From an uncultured Oscillospiraceae bacterium (lineage in GTDB: Bacteria > Bacillota > Clostridia > Oscillospirales > Oscillospiraceae), in the NCBI GenBank assembly GCA_900763965.1, contig CAAFMG010000157.1, positions 1 through 9,173 of the forward strand: a stretch of 9,173 bases of DNA. The letters run 5' to 3'. Positions 1 through 4,025 of the stretch are shown here, piece after piece (within the stretch, counting starts at the first letter, position 1; each line of letters starts with the position of its first letter). The notes under the pieces were generated by a model. That model was not told where the DNA came from. It made no database searches and was given only the letters and a program-made list of their open reading frames with translations. Position numbers and translations under genes: made by a program.

Positions 1-47
1 CAACAAAATTTTATCAAATCATTTTTTGCACAGGAGGAAAAAGGGGT

Positions 48-152
48 ATGGATGACCGGCAGAAGCTTATGGAGGAGATCAGAAAGATATTGGAGGAGCT
101 GGGTACGGAGCGACTGCGGCTGCTGCTGGTGACAATACTGGAATGGAGATAA
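48..152 (+). CDS. Small hypothetical protein, 34 aa
   Basis: A 34-codon reading frame starting MDDRQKLMEEIRKILEEL and ending LEWR. It is mostly charged and leucine-rich, and is predicted by eye to be one amphipathic helix or a short helical hairpin. The start is supported by an AGGAGG ribosome binding site at 32-37, ten bases ahead of the ATG. It ends just before a strong terminator shared with the convergent repressor gene, so it is the last gene of a rightward unit that enters from outside the window. Small helical proteins of this kind are often found beside clostridial phage repressors, but I do not recognise a family with a known function. That it is translated is fairly likely; what it does cannot be said. 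Confidence 0.6.
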   Translation: MDDRQKLMEEIRKILEELGTERLRLLLVTILEWR

Positions 153-157
153 GAAAG

Positions 158-187
158 GCCCCCTGCTTGACGGCAGGGGGCTTTTTT
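158..187. terminator. Bidirectional intrinsic terminator
   Basis: A perfect 9-bp GC-rich stem (GCCCCCTGC at 158-166 pairing with 173-181) with a 6-base loop, followed on the plus strand by six T at 182-187. In the other direction the stem is followed by CTTTCTT, a weaker U tract. It sits between the 34-aa gene and the convergent repressor gene, whose TAA stop lies in the T run. It should end the rightward transcript efficiently and the leftward repressor transcript at least partly. Confidence 0.88.
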
Positions 188-560
188 AGGTTTTGAGGTT
201 TTCGGCAAAGGCCTGGAACCATTTGTAAATCTGGGGGTAGGCTTCCGGGGGCAGGGAGGCAAAGGCCTTTACCAGGCGGGCCCGCTCATCATCGGAGACC
301 TGGACGGCGGCAAAAATCTTTGCCAGCTGCTCATTCTGGGACAGGGGGAGCTTCATCTCCCCTACCCCGGTACGGAGCCAAATCTCGTTGATGCCGAATT
401 TTTCGCAAATGTCCGAAACAGTACGGTCGCTTACTCCGCAACGGCCTGAACAAATCTGGCTTACCGTTGGCTGTGAAATGTTTAATCTCGCTGCAAATGC
501 AGTTTTTGTGAGGCCAAGAGCTGTGATAACTTGAGCTACACGGTCATTTATGGTATCCAC
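186..560 (-). CDS. XRE-family (HTH_3) phage repressor
   Basis: A 124-aa DNA-binding protein. Residues about 7-60 form a Cro/C1-type helix-turn-helix domain, with the recognition segment in the stretch TKTAFAARLNISQPTVSQIC, followed by the phage-repressor signature WLRTGVGEMKLP at about 61-72. The rest (about 75-124) is a short helical tail; there is no S24/LexA peptidase domain, so RecA-driven self-cleavage is not expected and induction must work another way. The start is GTG, chosen because of an exceptionally complete Shine-Dalgarno just ahead of it. It is transcribed leftward from its own promoter and faces the early operon across a shared control region. Role as lysogeny repressor is inferred from family and position; a Cro-like or other regulatory role cannot be excluded. 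Confidence 0.9.
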   Translation of the reverse strand: MDTINDRVAQVITALGLTKTAFAARLNISQPTVSQICSGRCGVSDRTVSDICEKFGINEIWLRTGVGEMKLPLSQNEQLAKIFAAVQVSDDERARLVKAFASLPPEAYPQIYKWFQAFAENLKT

Positions 561-564
561 TACA

Positions 565-577
565 GATCACCTCCTTT
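565..577 (-). promoter_or_regulatory. Extended Shine-Dalgarno of the repressor gene
   Basis: Read leftward this is AAAGGAGGTGATC, a 13-base match to the complement of the usual Firmicute 16S rRNA 3' end, far longer than the 5-7 bases seen at other genes here. It ends four bases before the GTG start. Given the -10 box at 584-589, transcription should start near 577, so the 5' leader would be little more than this element. This fits strong translation of the repressor despite its GTG start. Confidence 0.75.
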
Positions 578-583
578 GCTTCC

Positions 584-612
584 ATATTAGCAGGGTCTAC
601 GGGAAAAGTCAA
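584..612 (-). promoter_or_regulatory. Leftward promoter of the repressor
   Basis: On the minus strand a -35 box TTGACT (612-607) and a -10 box TAATAT (589-584) are separated by exactly 17 bases, a near-consensus sigma-A promoter. It is correctly placed to transcribe the repressor, and the symmetrical operator at 621-635 lies just upstream of its -35 box. Confidence 0.8.
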
Positions 613-620
613 GAAAAATT

Positions 621-635
621 TATAGGTAGCCTATA
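621..635. promoter_or_regulatory. Symmetrical operator candidate
   Basis: TATAGG-TAG-CCTATA, a perfect inverted repeat of two 6-base half-sites around a 3-base centre. It lies between the leftward -35 (607-612) and the rightward -35 (645-650), so a bound repressor dimer could influence both promoters. The size suits an XRE-type dimer. Binding is inferred. Confidence 0.65.
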
Positions 636-644
636 AAAAAGCTA

Positions 645-673
645 TTGACAATATAGTAAACCTATGGTAGTAT
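645..673 (+). promoter_or_regulatory. Rightward early promoter
   Basis: A consensus -35 box TTGACA at 645-650 and TAGTAT at 668-673 are separated by 17 bases. Transcription would start near 680, leaving a leader of about 68 bases before the GTG at 749. Half-sites resembling the operator (CCTATG at 661-666, TATAGG at 673-678) flank and overlap the -10 box, so repressor binding would block this promoter. It is the best candidate for the lytic early promoter. Confidence 0.8.
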
Positions 674-678
674 ATAGG
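661..678. promoter_or_regulatory. Second operator-like pair of half-sites
   Basis: CCTATG (661-666) and TATAGG (673-678) repeat the half-sites of the 621-635 operator, but in everted order with a 6-base gap. They overlap the -10 box of the rightward promoter. CCTATA at 630 and CCTATG at 661 are 31 bases apart, about three helical turns, so they would lie on one face of the DNA. Weaker than the first site because symmetry is imperfect. Confidence 0.4.
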
Positions 679-742
679 CAGTCAATGTGAAAGCATTACA
701 AATCAAAGGTCACTATACCAGTTAGGAACTATACGGGAGGTG

Positions 743-1156
743 TTAGACGTGAAAAAGAGTTCTGAGAAGATGGACGATTCCAAAAAAATGTTCAGAGAGG
801 ATGCCGAGGACGATGGATACAAGCGTTACAAGCAGCTGGCATATTTTAAGCTTGTTATCAAAGCGTTTCTGTTTTTCTTCCTTGGCGTACTGATCTGCCA
901 TCTGCTGGGCGGCTAGGGCCTCCGCCGAACGCTTTTCGGTTTCGGAGAGCAGGGCGGAAACGCCTTTATAGGTCAGGGACAGGGTGCAATGGGAATCTGA
1001 AACGGCGGACTTTTCCACCAGGCCCTGGTCTGTAAGGGTGGAGAGTTCGGAGGACGTGGAAACAGGGTCGGCATCCAGGGCATTGAGCAGGGAGACCACG
1101 GTGAGAGAGTCTTCGGAATGGATGCGGCGCAGGATGGTAAATTGCAGGTCGGTCAT
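743..1156 (-). CDS. Winged-helix protein with C-terminal membrane segment
   Basis: A 137-aa protein. Residues 1-70 look like a MarR/PadR-style winged helix (MTDLQFTILRRI, then a recognition-helix region ending in TDQGLVEKS and a wing closing with LTYKGVSALL). Residues about 72-103 are a charged coiled-coil linker, and about 104-133 hold a hydrophobic membrane segment (ICQLLVTLVSIVLGILSEHF). This order is familiar from hypothetical proteins of clostridial phages, so I take it as real. The ATG at 1156 is preferred over longer starts because AAAGGA stands nine bases ahead and upstream codons are antisense to rightward genes. It would be a membrane-tethered DNA-binding protein of unknown target. 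Its 3' half is antisense to a 55-codon rightward frame at 749-916, and no terminator separates it from the repressor gene downstream. Confidence 0.68.
   Translation of the reverse strand: MTDLQFTILRRIHSEDSLTVVSLLNALDADPVSTSSELSTLTDQGLVEKSAVSDSHCTLSLTYKGVSALLSETEKRSAEALAAQQMADQYAKEEKQKRFDNKLKICQLLVTLVSIVLGILSEHFFGIVHLLRTLFHV
749..916 (+). CDS. Possible small membrane protein, 55 aa
   Basis: A GTG-started frame of 55 residues: a highly charged N-terminal half (MKKSSEKMDDSKKMFRED) and a C-terminal hydrophobic segment at about 34-53 (FKLVIKAFLFFFLGVLICHLL). In favour: it is the first frame behind the early promoter and has GGGAGG at 735-740 with an 8-base spacing. Against: it is exactly codon-in-register antisense to the leftward winged-helix gene, an arrangement that produces long false frames with mirrored hydropathy (its membrane segment faces that gene's charged linker, and the reverse). 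I could not decide between a genuine leader-proximal gene and a shadow. If real, the two genes are a full sense/antisense pair. Confidence 0.42.
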   Translation: MKKSSEKMDDSKKMFREDAEDDGYKRYKQLAYFKLVIKAFLFFFLGVLICHLLGG

Positions 1157-1172
1157 AGAATCAGATCCTTTC
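1154..1172 (-). repeat. Shared leader repeat, copy 1
   Basis: Read leftward, GAAAGGATCTGATTCTATG: ribosome binding site plus start codon of the winged-helix gene. It matches 1712-1730, ahead of the next leftward gene, at 18 of 19 bases. The two coding sequences after it are unrelated, so the leader alone is conserved. Confidence 0.75.
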
Positions 1173-1186
1173 GGAGGTGAATAAGG

Positions 1187-1339
1187 ATGGACAAGAAAAA
1201 ATTCAAGGACGATCTTAAATTGGTAATCAGATGTGCGTTCTTTCTTCTGGAGGGCATATTGGTTTTTCGCTACCCGGTGCTGTTTATCTTTGCGGTTCTG
1301 TTTTTGATTTATATACTGCTGGACTGCTGGAATGTTTGA
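1187..1339 (+). CDS. Small membrane protein, 50 aa
   Basis: A 50-residue protein with a basic N-terminus (MDKKKFKDDLK) and two short hydrophobic stretches, about 13-27 and 29-45 (VLFIFAVLFLIYILL), consistent with one long or two hairpinned membrane helices. Start chosen from GGAGGTG at 1173-1179, seven bases before the ATG. It begins only 30 bases from the oppositely directed winged-helix gene; the two ribosome binding sites sit side by side between them, so any leftward promoter must lie inside this gene. The next rightward gene follows after 11 bases. I do not recognise the family. The good ribosome site and coupling to the next gene argue that it is translated. Confidence 0.6.
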   Translation: MDKKKFKDDLKLVIRCAFFLLEGILVFRYPVLFIFAVLFLIYILLDCWNV

Positions 1340-1350
1340 GGGGGATAAGG

Positions 1351-1542
1351 ATGGATATTGAAAAAATAAACCGGGAGACGTATCTGGCGTGGAAAGCAGA
1401 CTGTGAGGCGAAGGGAAAGACACCGTGGGAACTGCTGGAAATGGTGCGGCCACACTGCAGCAAGGAATACGCCGAGGCACTGGAAGCGTTCATTCTAAAG
1501 TGGGAGGAGAAAACGGCAGACGTTCCTCCGCACGCCGAATGA
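1351..1542 (+). CDS. Small hypothetical protein, 63 aa
   Basis: A 63-residue acidic, tryptophan-containing protein beginning MDIEKINRETYLAWKADCEA. It is largely helical by composition, with no membrane segment and only two cysteines (18 and 36). The start at 1351 has GGGGGATAAGG directly upstream; a longer upstream frame is rejected because it runs antisense and in a different frame through the preceding membrane-protein gene. It follows that gene by 11 bases, so the two are probably co-transcribed. Its last 53 bases overlap the 3' end of a convergent leftward gene (1490-1714). It resembles small early-region phage proteins in style, but no function can be given. Confidence 0.62.
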   Translation: MDIEKINRETYLAWKADCEAKGKTPWELLEMVRPHCSKEYAEALEAFILKWEEKTADVPPHAE

Positions 1543-1714
1543 CGGATGATACGCACTGAGCGCAAATGGGATCATTGGGGCTGCTATCGCAGACCATGGG
1601 GGGTGTGGGATACCACTTGCCATCAGAAAAGAAGTAGTAAACAGAAAGCTTTTCTGTGCGGGCTGGATGGAGAAGACAGGAGACCGGAAAATCCCAACGC
1701 TTTTTGAGGCACAT
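1490..1714 (-). CDS. Small Cys-containing phage protein, 74 aa
   Basis: A 74-residue leftward protein. The core reads YYFFSDGKWYPTPPMVCD then an 8-residue step to C51xxC54, which with C42 could form part of a metal site; this aromatic-plus-cysteine pattern is typical of small zinc-ribbon-like phage proteins. The ATG at 1714 is chosen because AAAGGA stands nine bases upstream within a leader nearly identical to that of the other leftward gene. A promoter candidate lies at 1737-1765. Its last 53 bases overlap the rightward 63-aa gene tail to tail. A longer frame reaching 1999 is rejected because it has no better start and runs antisense to other genes. Function unknown. Confidence 0.62.
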   Translation of the reverse strand: MCLKKRWDFPVSCLLHPARTEKLSVYYFFSDGKWYPTPPMVCDSSPNDPICAQCVSSVIRRAEERLPFSPPTLE

Positions 1715-1730
1715 AAAATCAGATCCTTTC
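1712..1730 (-). repeat. Shared leader repeat, copy 2
   Basis: Read leftward, GAAAGGATCTGATTTTATG: ribosome binding site and start of the 74-aa gene, differing at one base from the copy at 1154-1172. The match supports both leftward starts and suggests common ancestry or common control. Confidence 0.75.
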
Positions 1731-1736
1731 AAGGAC

Positions 1737-1765
1737 AGTGTACAGGCTTTCGGGAGGGAAAGCAA
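1737..1765 (-). promoter_or_regulatory. Leftward promoter candidate
   Basis: On the minus strand TTGCTT (1765-1760) and TACACT (1742-1737) are 17 bases apart. Neither box is a full consensus match, but the position fits: transcription would start near 1730, just ahead of the ribosome binding site of the 74-aa gene. Confidence 0.45.
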
Positions 1766-1854
1766 GAAGAACATTTGAGCGGTTTCTAAGGGGTTTTTCC
1801 CAAAAGCCCCATTCCACGGCGGTTTTGAGACATGGCCGCCGGACCTCCATAAAT

Positions 1855-1883
1855 GCCCGCCTGGGGCGGTAAACCAGGCGGGC
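1855..1883. other. Strong GC hairpin without U tract
   Basis: GCCCGCCTGG at 1855-1864 pairs perfectly with CCAGGCGGGC at 1874-1883 around a 9-base loop. Neither side is followed by a T run, so it is not an ordinary intrinsic terminator. It ends 27 bases before the ATG at 1911 and could stabilise the 5' end of that message or be a protein-binding site. Confidence 0.6.
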
Positions 1884-1910
1884 GCAAGAAAAGTGAAAGG
1901 AGCGAAAGCT

Positions 1911-2072
1911 ATGAGCGAGGAAGTAAAAAAGAGTGTGGAAGAAACGGCCCAGGGGCTGAACAACATCCCCAAGGAGGCCAGAGGCCACGCTGTGAGCATG
2001 GTAGAGGCATACGCCCAGGGACTGGCGGCAGGGGTGGCCCTGTGCGGGAAGAAGGAGGAGAAGGATGAATAA
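1911..2072 (+). CDS. Small hypothetical phage protein, 53 aa
   Basis: A 53-residue protein beginning MSEEVKKSVEETAQGLNNIP, with a central helix (about 22-46, ending YAQGLAAGVAL) and a charged tail KKEEKDE. Proteins of this length and pattern occur before the HTH gene in clostridial prophage early regions, but I know of no assigned function. The start has AAAGGAG about nine bases upstream. It overlaps the next gene by eight bases (ATGAATAA), which indicates translational coupling. It is the first gene of the unbroken rightward run. Confidence 0.7.
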   Translation: MSEEVKKSVEETAQGLNNIPKEARGHAVSMVEAYAQGLAAGVALCGKKEEKDE

Positions 2073-2280
2073 GAAGCTGACCCTGACGCTGCACGAATGC
2101 GAGGACATCCTGCGATCCTACGGCATCCGGTGCAGTGCCCGTGGAATTGCAGAGGGCTTTGAGAGCGGTGTCTACCCCTTTGGGCGTATCAAGGGGGTAG
2201 GCCGGACCGGCAGGCGGGAAACCGAGATCTTTCGGGCGGACCTGGAAAAATGGCTGAGAGAAAAGGGGGCGGAACTATGA
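2065..2280 (+). CDS. Helix-turn-helix DNA-binding protein (excisionase-like)
   Basis: A 71-residue basic protein with an N-terminal helix-turn-helix (about 8-33, with IRCSARGIAEGFESG as the recognition half), a hairpin-like basic segment (PFGRIKGVGRTGRRETEI, about 38-55) and a closing helix FRADLEKWLREK. This order matches the small winged-helix 'excisionase/MerR-like' proteins frequent in clostridial phages. It could act as a recombination directionality factor or early regulator; the sequence does not settle which, and no integrase is visible in the window. The start overlaps the preceding stop and has GGAGGAG 7-13 bases upstream. The stop overlaps the next start in an ATGA junction. Confidence 0.72.
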   Translation: MNKKLTLTLHECEDILRSYGIRCSARGIAEGFESGVYPFGRIKGVGRTGRRETEIFRADLEKWLREKGAEL

Positions 2281-2483
2281 ACCAGGAGGAGCTGGCCAAT
2301 TACCGGGTGCTGGCGGAGCAGAACCGGAAGCTGCGGCGGCTGTGCGAGGCACTGAAAGCCGAAAATGAGCTGCTGCGGAAGGCACAGAACGAACGGAGCC
2401 GGGCCTTTGATGAAGAAAACCGGGATATGTTTCTCATTATTCATGGGAACCACCATCGGGAAGAGGTTTTTATTTTCCGGTAA
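2277..2483 (+). CDS. Coiled-coil hypothetical protein, 68 aa
   Basis: A 68-residue protein. Residues 2-47 (NQEELANYRVLAEQNRKLRR onward to NERSRAFDEEN) have a heptad pattern typical of a leucine-zipper-like coiled coil; the last 20 residues (MFLIIHGNHHREEVFIFR) form a likely beta segment. The start is placed at the ATGA overlap with the HTH gene, behind a purine-rich GGGGGCGG; an in-frame ATG nine codons earlier lies inside the HTH gene and is less likely. It may oligomerise or bind a partner. No function is recognised. Confidence 0.62.
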   Translation: MNQEELANYRVLAEQNRKLRRLCEALKAENELLRKAQNERSRAFDEENRDMFLIIHGNHHREEVFIFR

Positions 2484-2572
2484 AAAAGGCCGTGGCCAGA
2501 GCGGCAACTCCGGACACGGCGAAAGGAAACTTAAAGCACGGCTATTATAGCCGAAAAGAAAGGATATGTCAA
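2484..2572. other. Short gap with a 13-base palindrome
   Basis: An 89-base gap, unusual in this tightly packed operon. It contains the perfect palindrome GGCTAT-T-ATAGCC at 2540-2552, too tight for a stable hairpin but shaped like a protein-binding site, and the ribosome binding site AAAGGA at 2559-2564 of the next gene. The reading frame of the next gene is open through the whole gap and encodes KGNLKHGYYS, so a longer start near 2492 (GTG) is possible. Confidence 0.4.
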
Positions 2573-2785
2573 ATGGGATACACAGAACCGTGGGAAGCGG
2601 AAGAAATGCGGCAAGCCAAGGCAGACCGTGGGGCCATGCGGTGCGACTGCTGCGGGGGGATGATCCGGTGGGGGGAGACAAAATACACCCTGGCGGTAGG
2701 AGATACAAAGCTGGTGGTTTGCGAGGACTGCAAGGGTCATATGGTTGCCTCCGAGGAAATTCACGGGTATGAGGAGGAGTTTTGA
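2573..2785 (+). CDS. Zinc-knuckle protein, 70 aa
   Basis: A 70-residue protein with two cysteine pairs: C24/C27 (in RCDCCGGMIRWGE) and C50/C53 (in VCEDCKGH). The spacing, with the turn GGMI and an intervening beta hairpin (KYTLAVGDTKLVV), is that of a rubredoxin-like zinc ribbon. Such small ribbons in phage early regions usually bind nucleic acid or a host protein. The start at 2573 follows AAAGGA with 8-base spacing; an alternative GTG at 2492 would add 27 residues but has a poor ribosome site. The stop directly abuts the next ATG. Confidence 0.68.
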   Translation: MGYTEPWEAEEMRQAKADRGAMRCDCCGGMIRWGETKYTLAVGDTKLVVCEDCKGHMVASEEIHGYEEEF

Positions 2786-3271
2786 ATGATCAGCATGTAC
2801 CAGATGGAGCGTGAATGGCAAGAAGTCTTCAAGCTGCTGCTGGACCCGGAAGTGCCGGAGGAAGCGGTGTTTGATACCCTGGAAATGATCGAGGCGGACA
2901 TGGACACCAAGGCGGACCGGTACGCTATGGTCCTGCGGGAGATGGACGGAGACGTGGCCACGATCGATGGGGAGATCAAGCGGCTGCAGGACCGGAAGAC
3001 CTTTATCAGCAATCGGCAAAAGGCATTGAAGCAGCGGCTTTTCGACACCATGAAAGCCACAGGGCGGACGAAATTCAAGACGGCCCTGTTCACCTTTGCC
3101 ATTCAGAAAAACGGCGGGGCGCAGCCGGTGCGGTTGCTGGACGAGGTGCCGGAGGTGTGGAGGAAGCCGGGAACGCCGGACATGGCAAAAATTCGGGAGG
3201 CCCTGGCAGAGGGCAAGGACCTTCCCTTTGCCGCCCTGGAAGAACGGGGCGAGAGCTTGAGAATCCGGTGA
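2786..3271 (+). CDS. Siphovirus Gp157-family protein
   Basis: A 161-residue protein that fits the Gp157 family (first named from Streptococcus thermophilus phage Sfi21). Residues about 20-92 form a long helical/coiled-coil region including TIDGEIKRLQDRKTFISNRQ, followed by a beta-rich C-terminal part: KFKTALFTFAIQKNGG, the family-typical VPEVWRKPGTPDMAKIREAL and LEERGESLRIR at the end. Its biochemical role is unknown; in many phages it stands next to annealing proteins and SSB, as here, so a part in recombination or replication is likely. ATG 2786 directly follows the previous stop, with GAGGAGGAG at the right distance; the ATG three codons later is too far from it. The stop overlaps the next start. 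Confidence 0.85.
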   Translation: MISMYQMEREWQEVFKLLLDPEVPEEAVFDTLEMIEADMDTKADRYAMVLREMDGDVATIDGEIKRLQDRKTFISNRQKALKQRLFDTMKATGRTKFKTALFTFAIQKNGGAQPVRLLDEVPEVWRKPGTPDMAKIREALAEGKDLPFAALEERGESLRIR

Positions 3272-3363
3272 TGGGTATGGAGGATGAACTCTACATGGAG
3301 GCCAGAATCAAAAGGCCGGAGGCCGTAGGGCTGATTGAAAAGGATAAGGAGGACAACCAGTAA
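3271..3363 (+). CDS. Microprotein, 30 aa
   Basis: A 30-residue frame, MGMEDELYMEARIKRPEAVG then LIEKDKEDNQ, too short for routine gene calling. It starts in a TGATG overlap with the Gp157 gene and ends in a TAATG overlap with the annealing-protein gene, so it exactly fills the space between them. Acidic and hydrophilic, with no motif. A real role as a coupled small protein is plausible, as is a role only in keeping ribosomes moving between neighbours. Confidence 0.5.
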   Translation: MGMEDELYMEARIKRPEAVGLIEKDKEDNQ

Positions 3364-4025
3364 TGGATAACATGGAACTTTGGAACAAGATGAAGGACAC
3401 ACCGGAGGAGGCCAAGAAGCCGATCACCGGCGGGCGATTGAACGGGTTCACGGACATCAAGCCCGTGTGGCGGTTTCAGCGGCTGACGGAAGTGCTGGGA
3501 CCCTGCGGTTTCGGCTGGTGCTACCGCATTGTACGGCAGCAGGAGATTCCCGGAGCCAACGGCGAGGTGATGGTGACCGTGGACATTGAGCTGCTGGTTC
3601 AGAGCGGCGGCGAATGGAGCAAGCCCATTCCGGGGACGGGTGGGAACATGCTGATAAGCACGGAAAAAGGGAAGCTGGTTACCAACGATGAGGCCTACAA
3701 AATGGCTTTGTCGGATGCCATCGGCACGGCCTGCAAGGCCCTGGGCATGAGCGCAGATGTTTATATGTCCGGCAAAGGAGGGCGGGACAGCAAGTACCAG
3801 CAGCGGGGCGACAATGGCCAGAGCCAGAGCATGGACCGGGCCAAGGCTGCGGCGGACACGGTGATGGGGTTTGGCCCTTATGCCGGCAGAACGCTGCGGG
3901 AAATCTACAACGACCGGAACGGAAAGGCGTACTTGAGGGAGCTGCTGGCGGACAACGTGGTTCCTCCGGAGATCCGCAACGCTGTGCGGATCATGTTGGG
4001 AGGGGCTAAAAATGCAGGTAAGTGA
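3363..4025 (+). CDS. Rad52-like single-strand annealing protein
   Basis: A 220-residue protein. Residues 1-136 match the phage Rad52-like/Sak/ERF type of annealing protein: the GFTDIKPVWRFQRLTEVLGP opening, a beta hairpin with VTVDIELLV, and the signature NDEAYKMALSDAIGTACKAL-G-SADVY at 108-134. A polar linker rich in Gln/Ser (140-160) leads to residues 168-212, MGFGPYAGRTLREIYND through PPEIRNAVRIML, which resemble the small C-terminal domain of ExoX-type nucleases. Such proteins anneal complementary single strands and support phage recombination together with SSB, encoded just downstream. The start has AAGGAGG about ten bases before the ATG in a TAATG junction. Exact subfamily is uncertain. 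It overlaps the next gene by 14 bases. Confidence 0.8.
   Translation: MDNMELWNKMKDTPEEAKKPITGGRLNGFTDIKPVWRFQRLTEVLGPCGFGWCYRIVRQQEIPGANGEVMVTVDIELLVQSGGEWSKPIPGTGGNMLISTEKGKLVTNDEAYKMALSDAIGTACKALGMSADVYMSGKGGRDSKYQQRGDNGQSQSMDRAKAAADTVMGFGPYAGRTLREIYNDRNGKAYLRELLADNVVPPEIRNAVRIMLGGAKNAGK

Larger units (their letters stand above)
1715..1910. other. Noncoding stretch between divergent genes
   Basis: No convincing gene on either strand. It holds the leader and promoter candidate of the leftward 74-aa gene (1712-1765), a GGG/CCC-rich patch at 1789-1810, a 6-bp inverted repeat (CGGCGG at 1817-1822 with CCGCCG at 1836-1841), and a perfect 10-bp hairpin at 1855-1883. The end carries GAAAGGAG, the ribosome binding site of the gene at 1911. 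It marks the change from a mixed-strand zone to one continuous rightward operon. Confidence 0.5.

Noticed and set aside
14..262. An 82-codon leftward frame across the terminator
   Set aside because: It runs through the terminator hairpin, overlaps the repressor 3' end in another frame and has no start signal.
1231..1350. N-terminal extension of the 63-aa rightward gene
   Set aside because: It overlaps the 50-aa membrane-protein gene out of frame; the ATG at 1351 has an adjacent ribosome site.
1157..1480. N-terminal extension of the leftward winged-helix gene
   Set aside because: The frame is open, but the extension is antisense to two rightward small genes, is Pro/Ser-rich without structure, and the ATG at 1156 has its own good ribosome site.
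1855..1883. Intrinsic terminator
   Set aside because: The stem is strong, but no T run follows on either strand.
1853..2068. A 71-codon rightward frame through the hairpin and the 53-aa gene
   Set aside because: It is Gly/Arg-rich, lacks a ribosome site and lies out of frame over the better-supported gene at 1911-2072.
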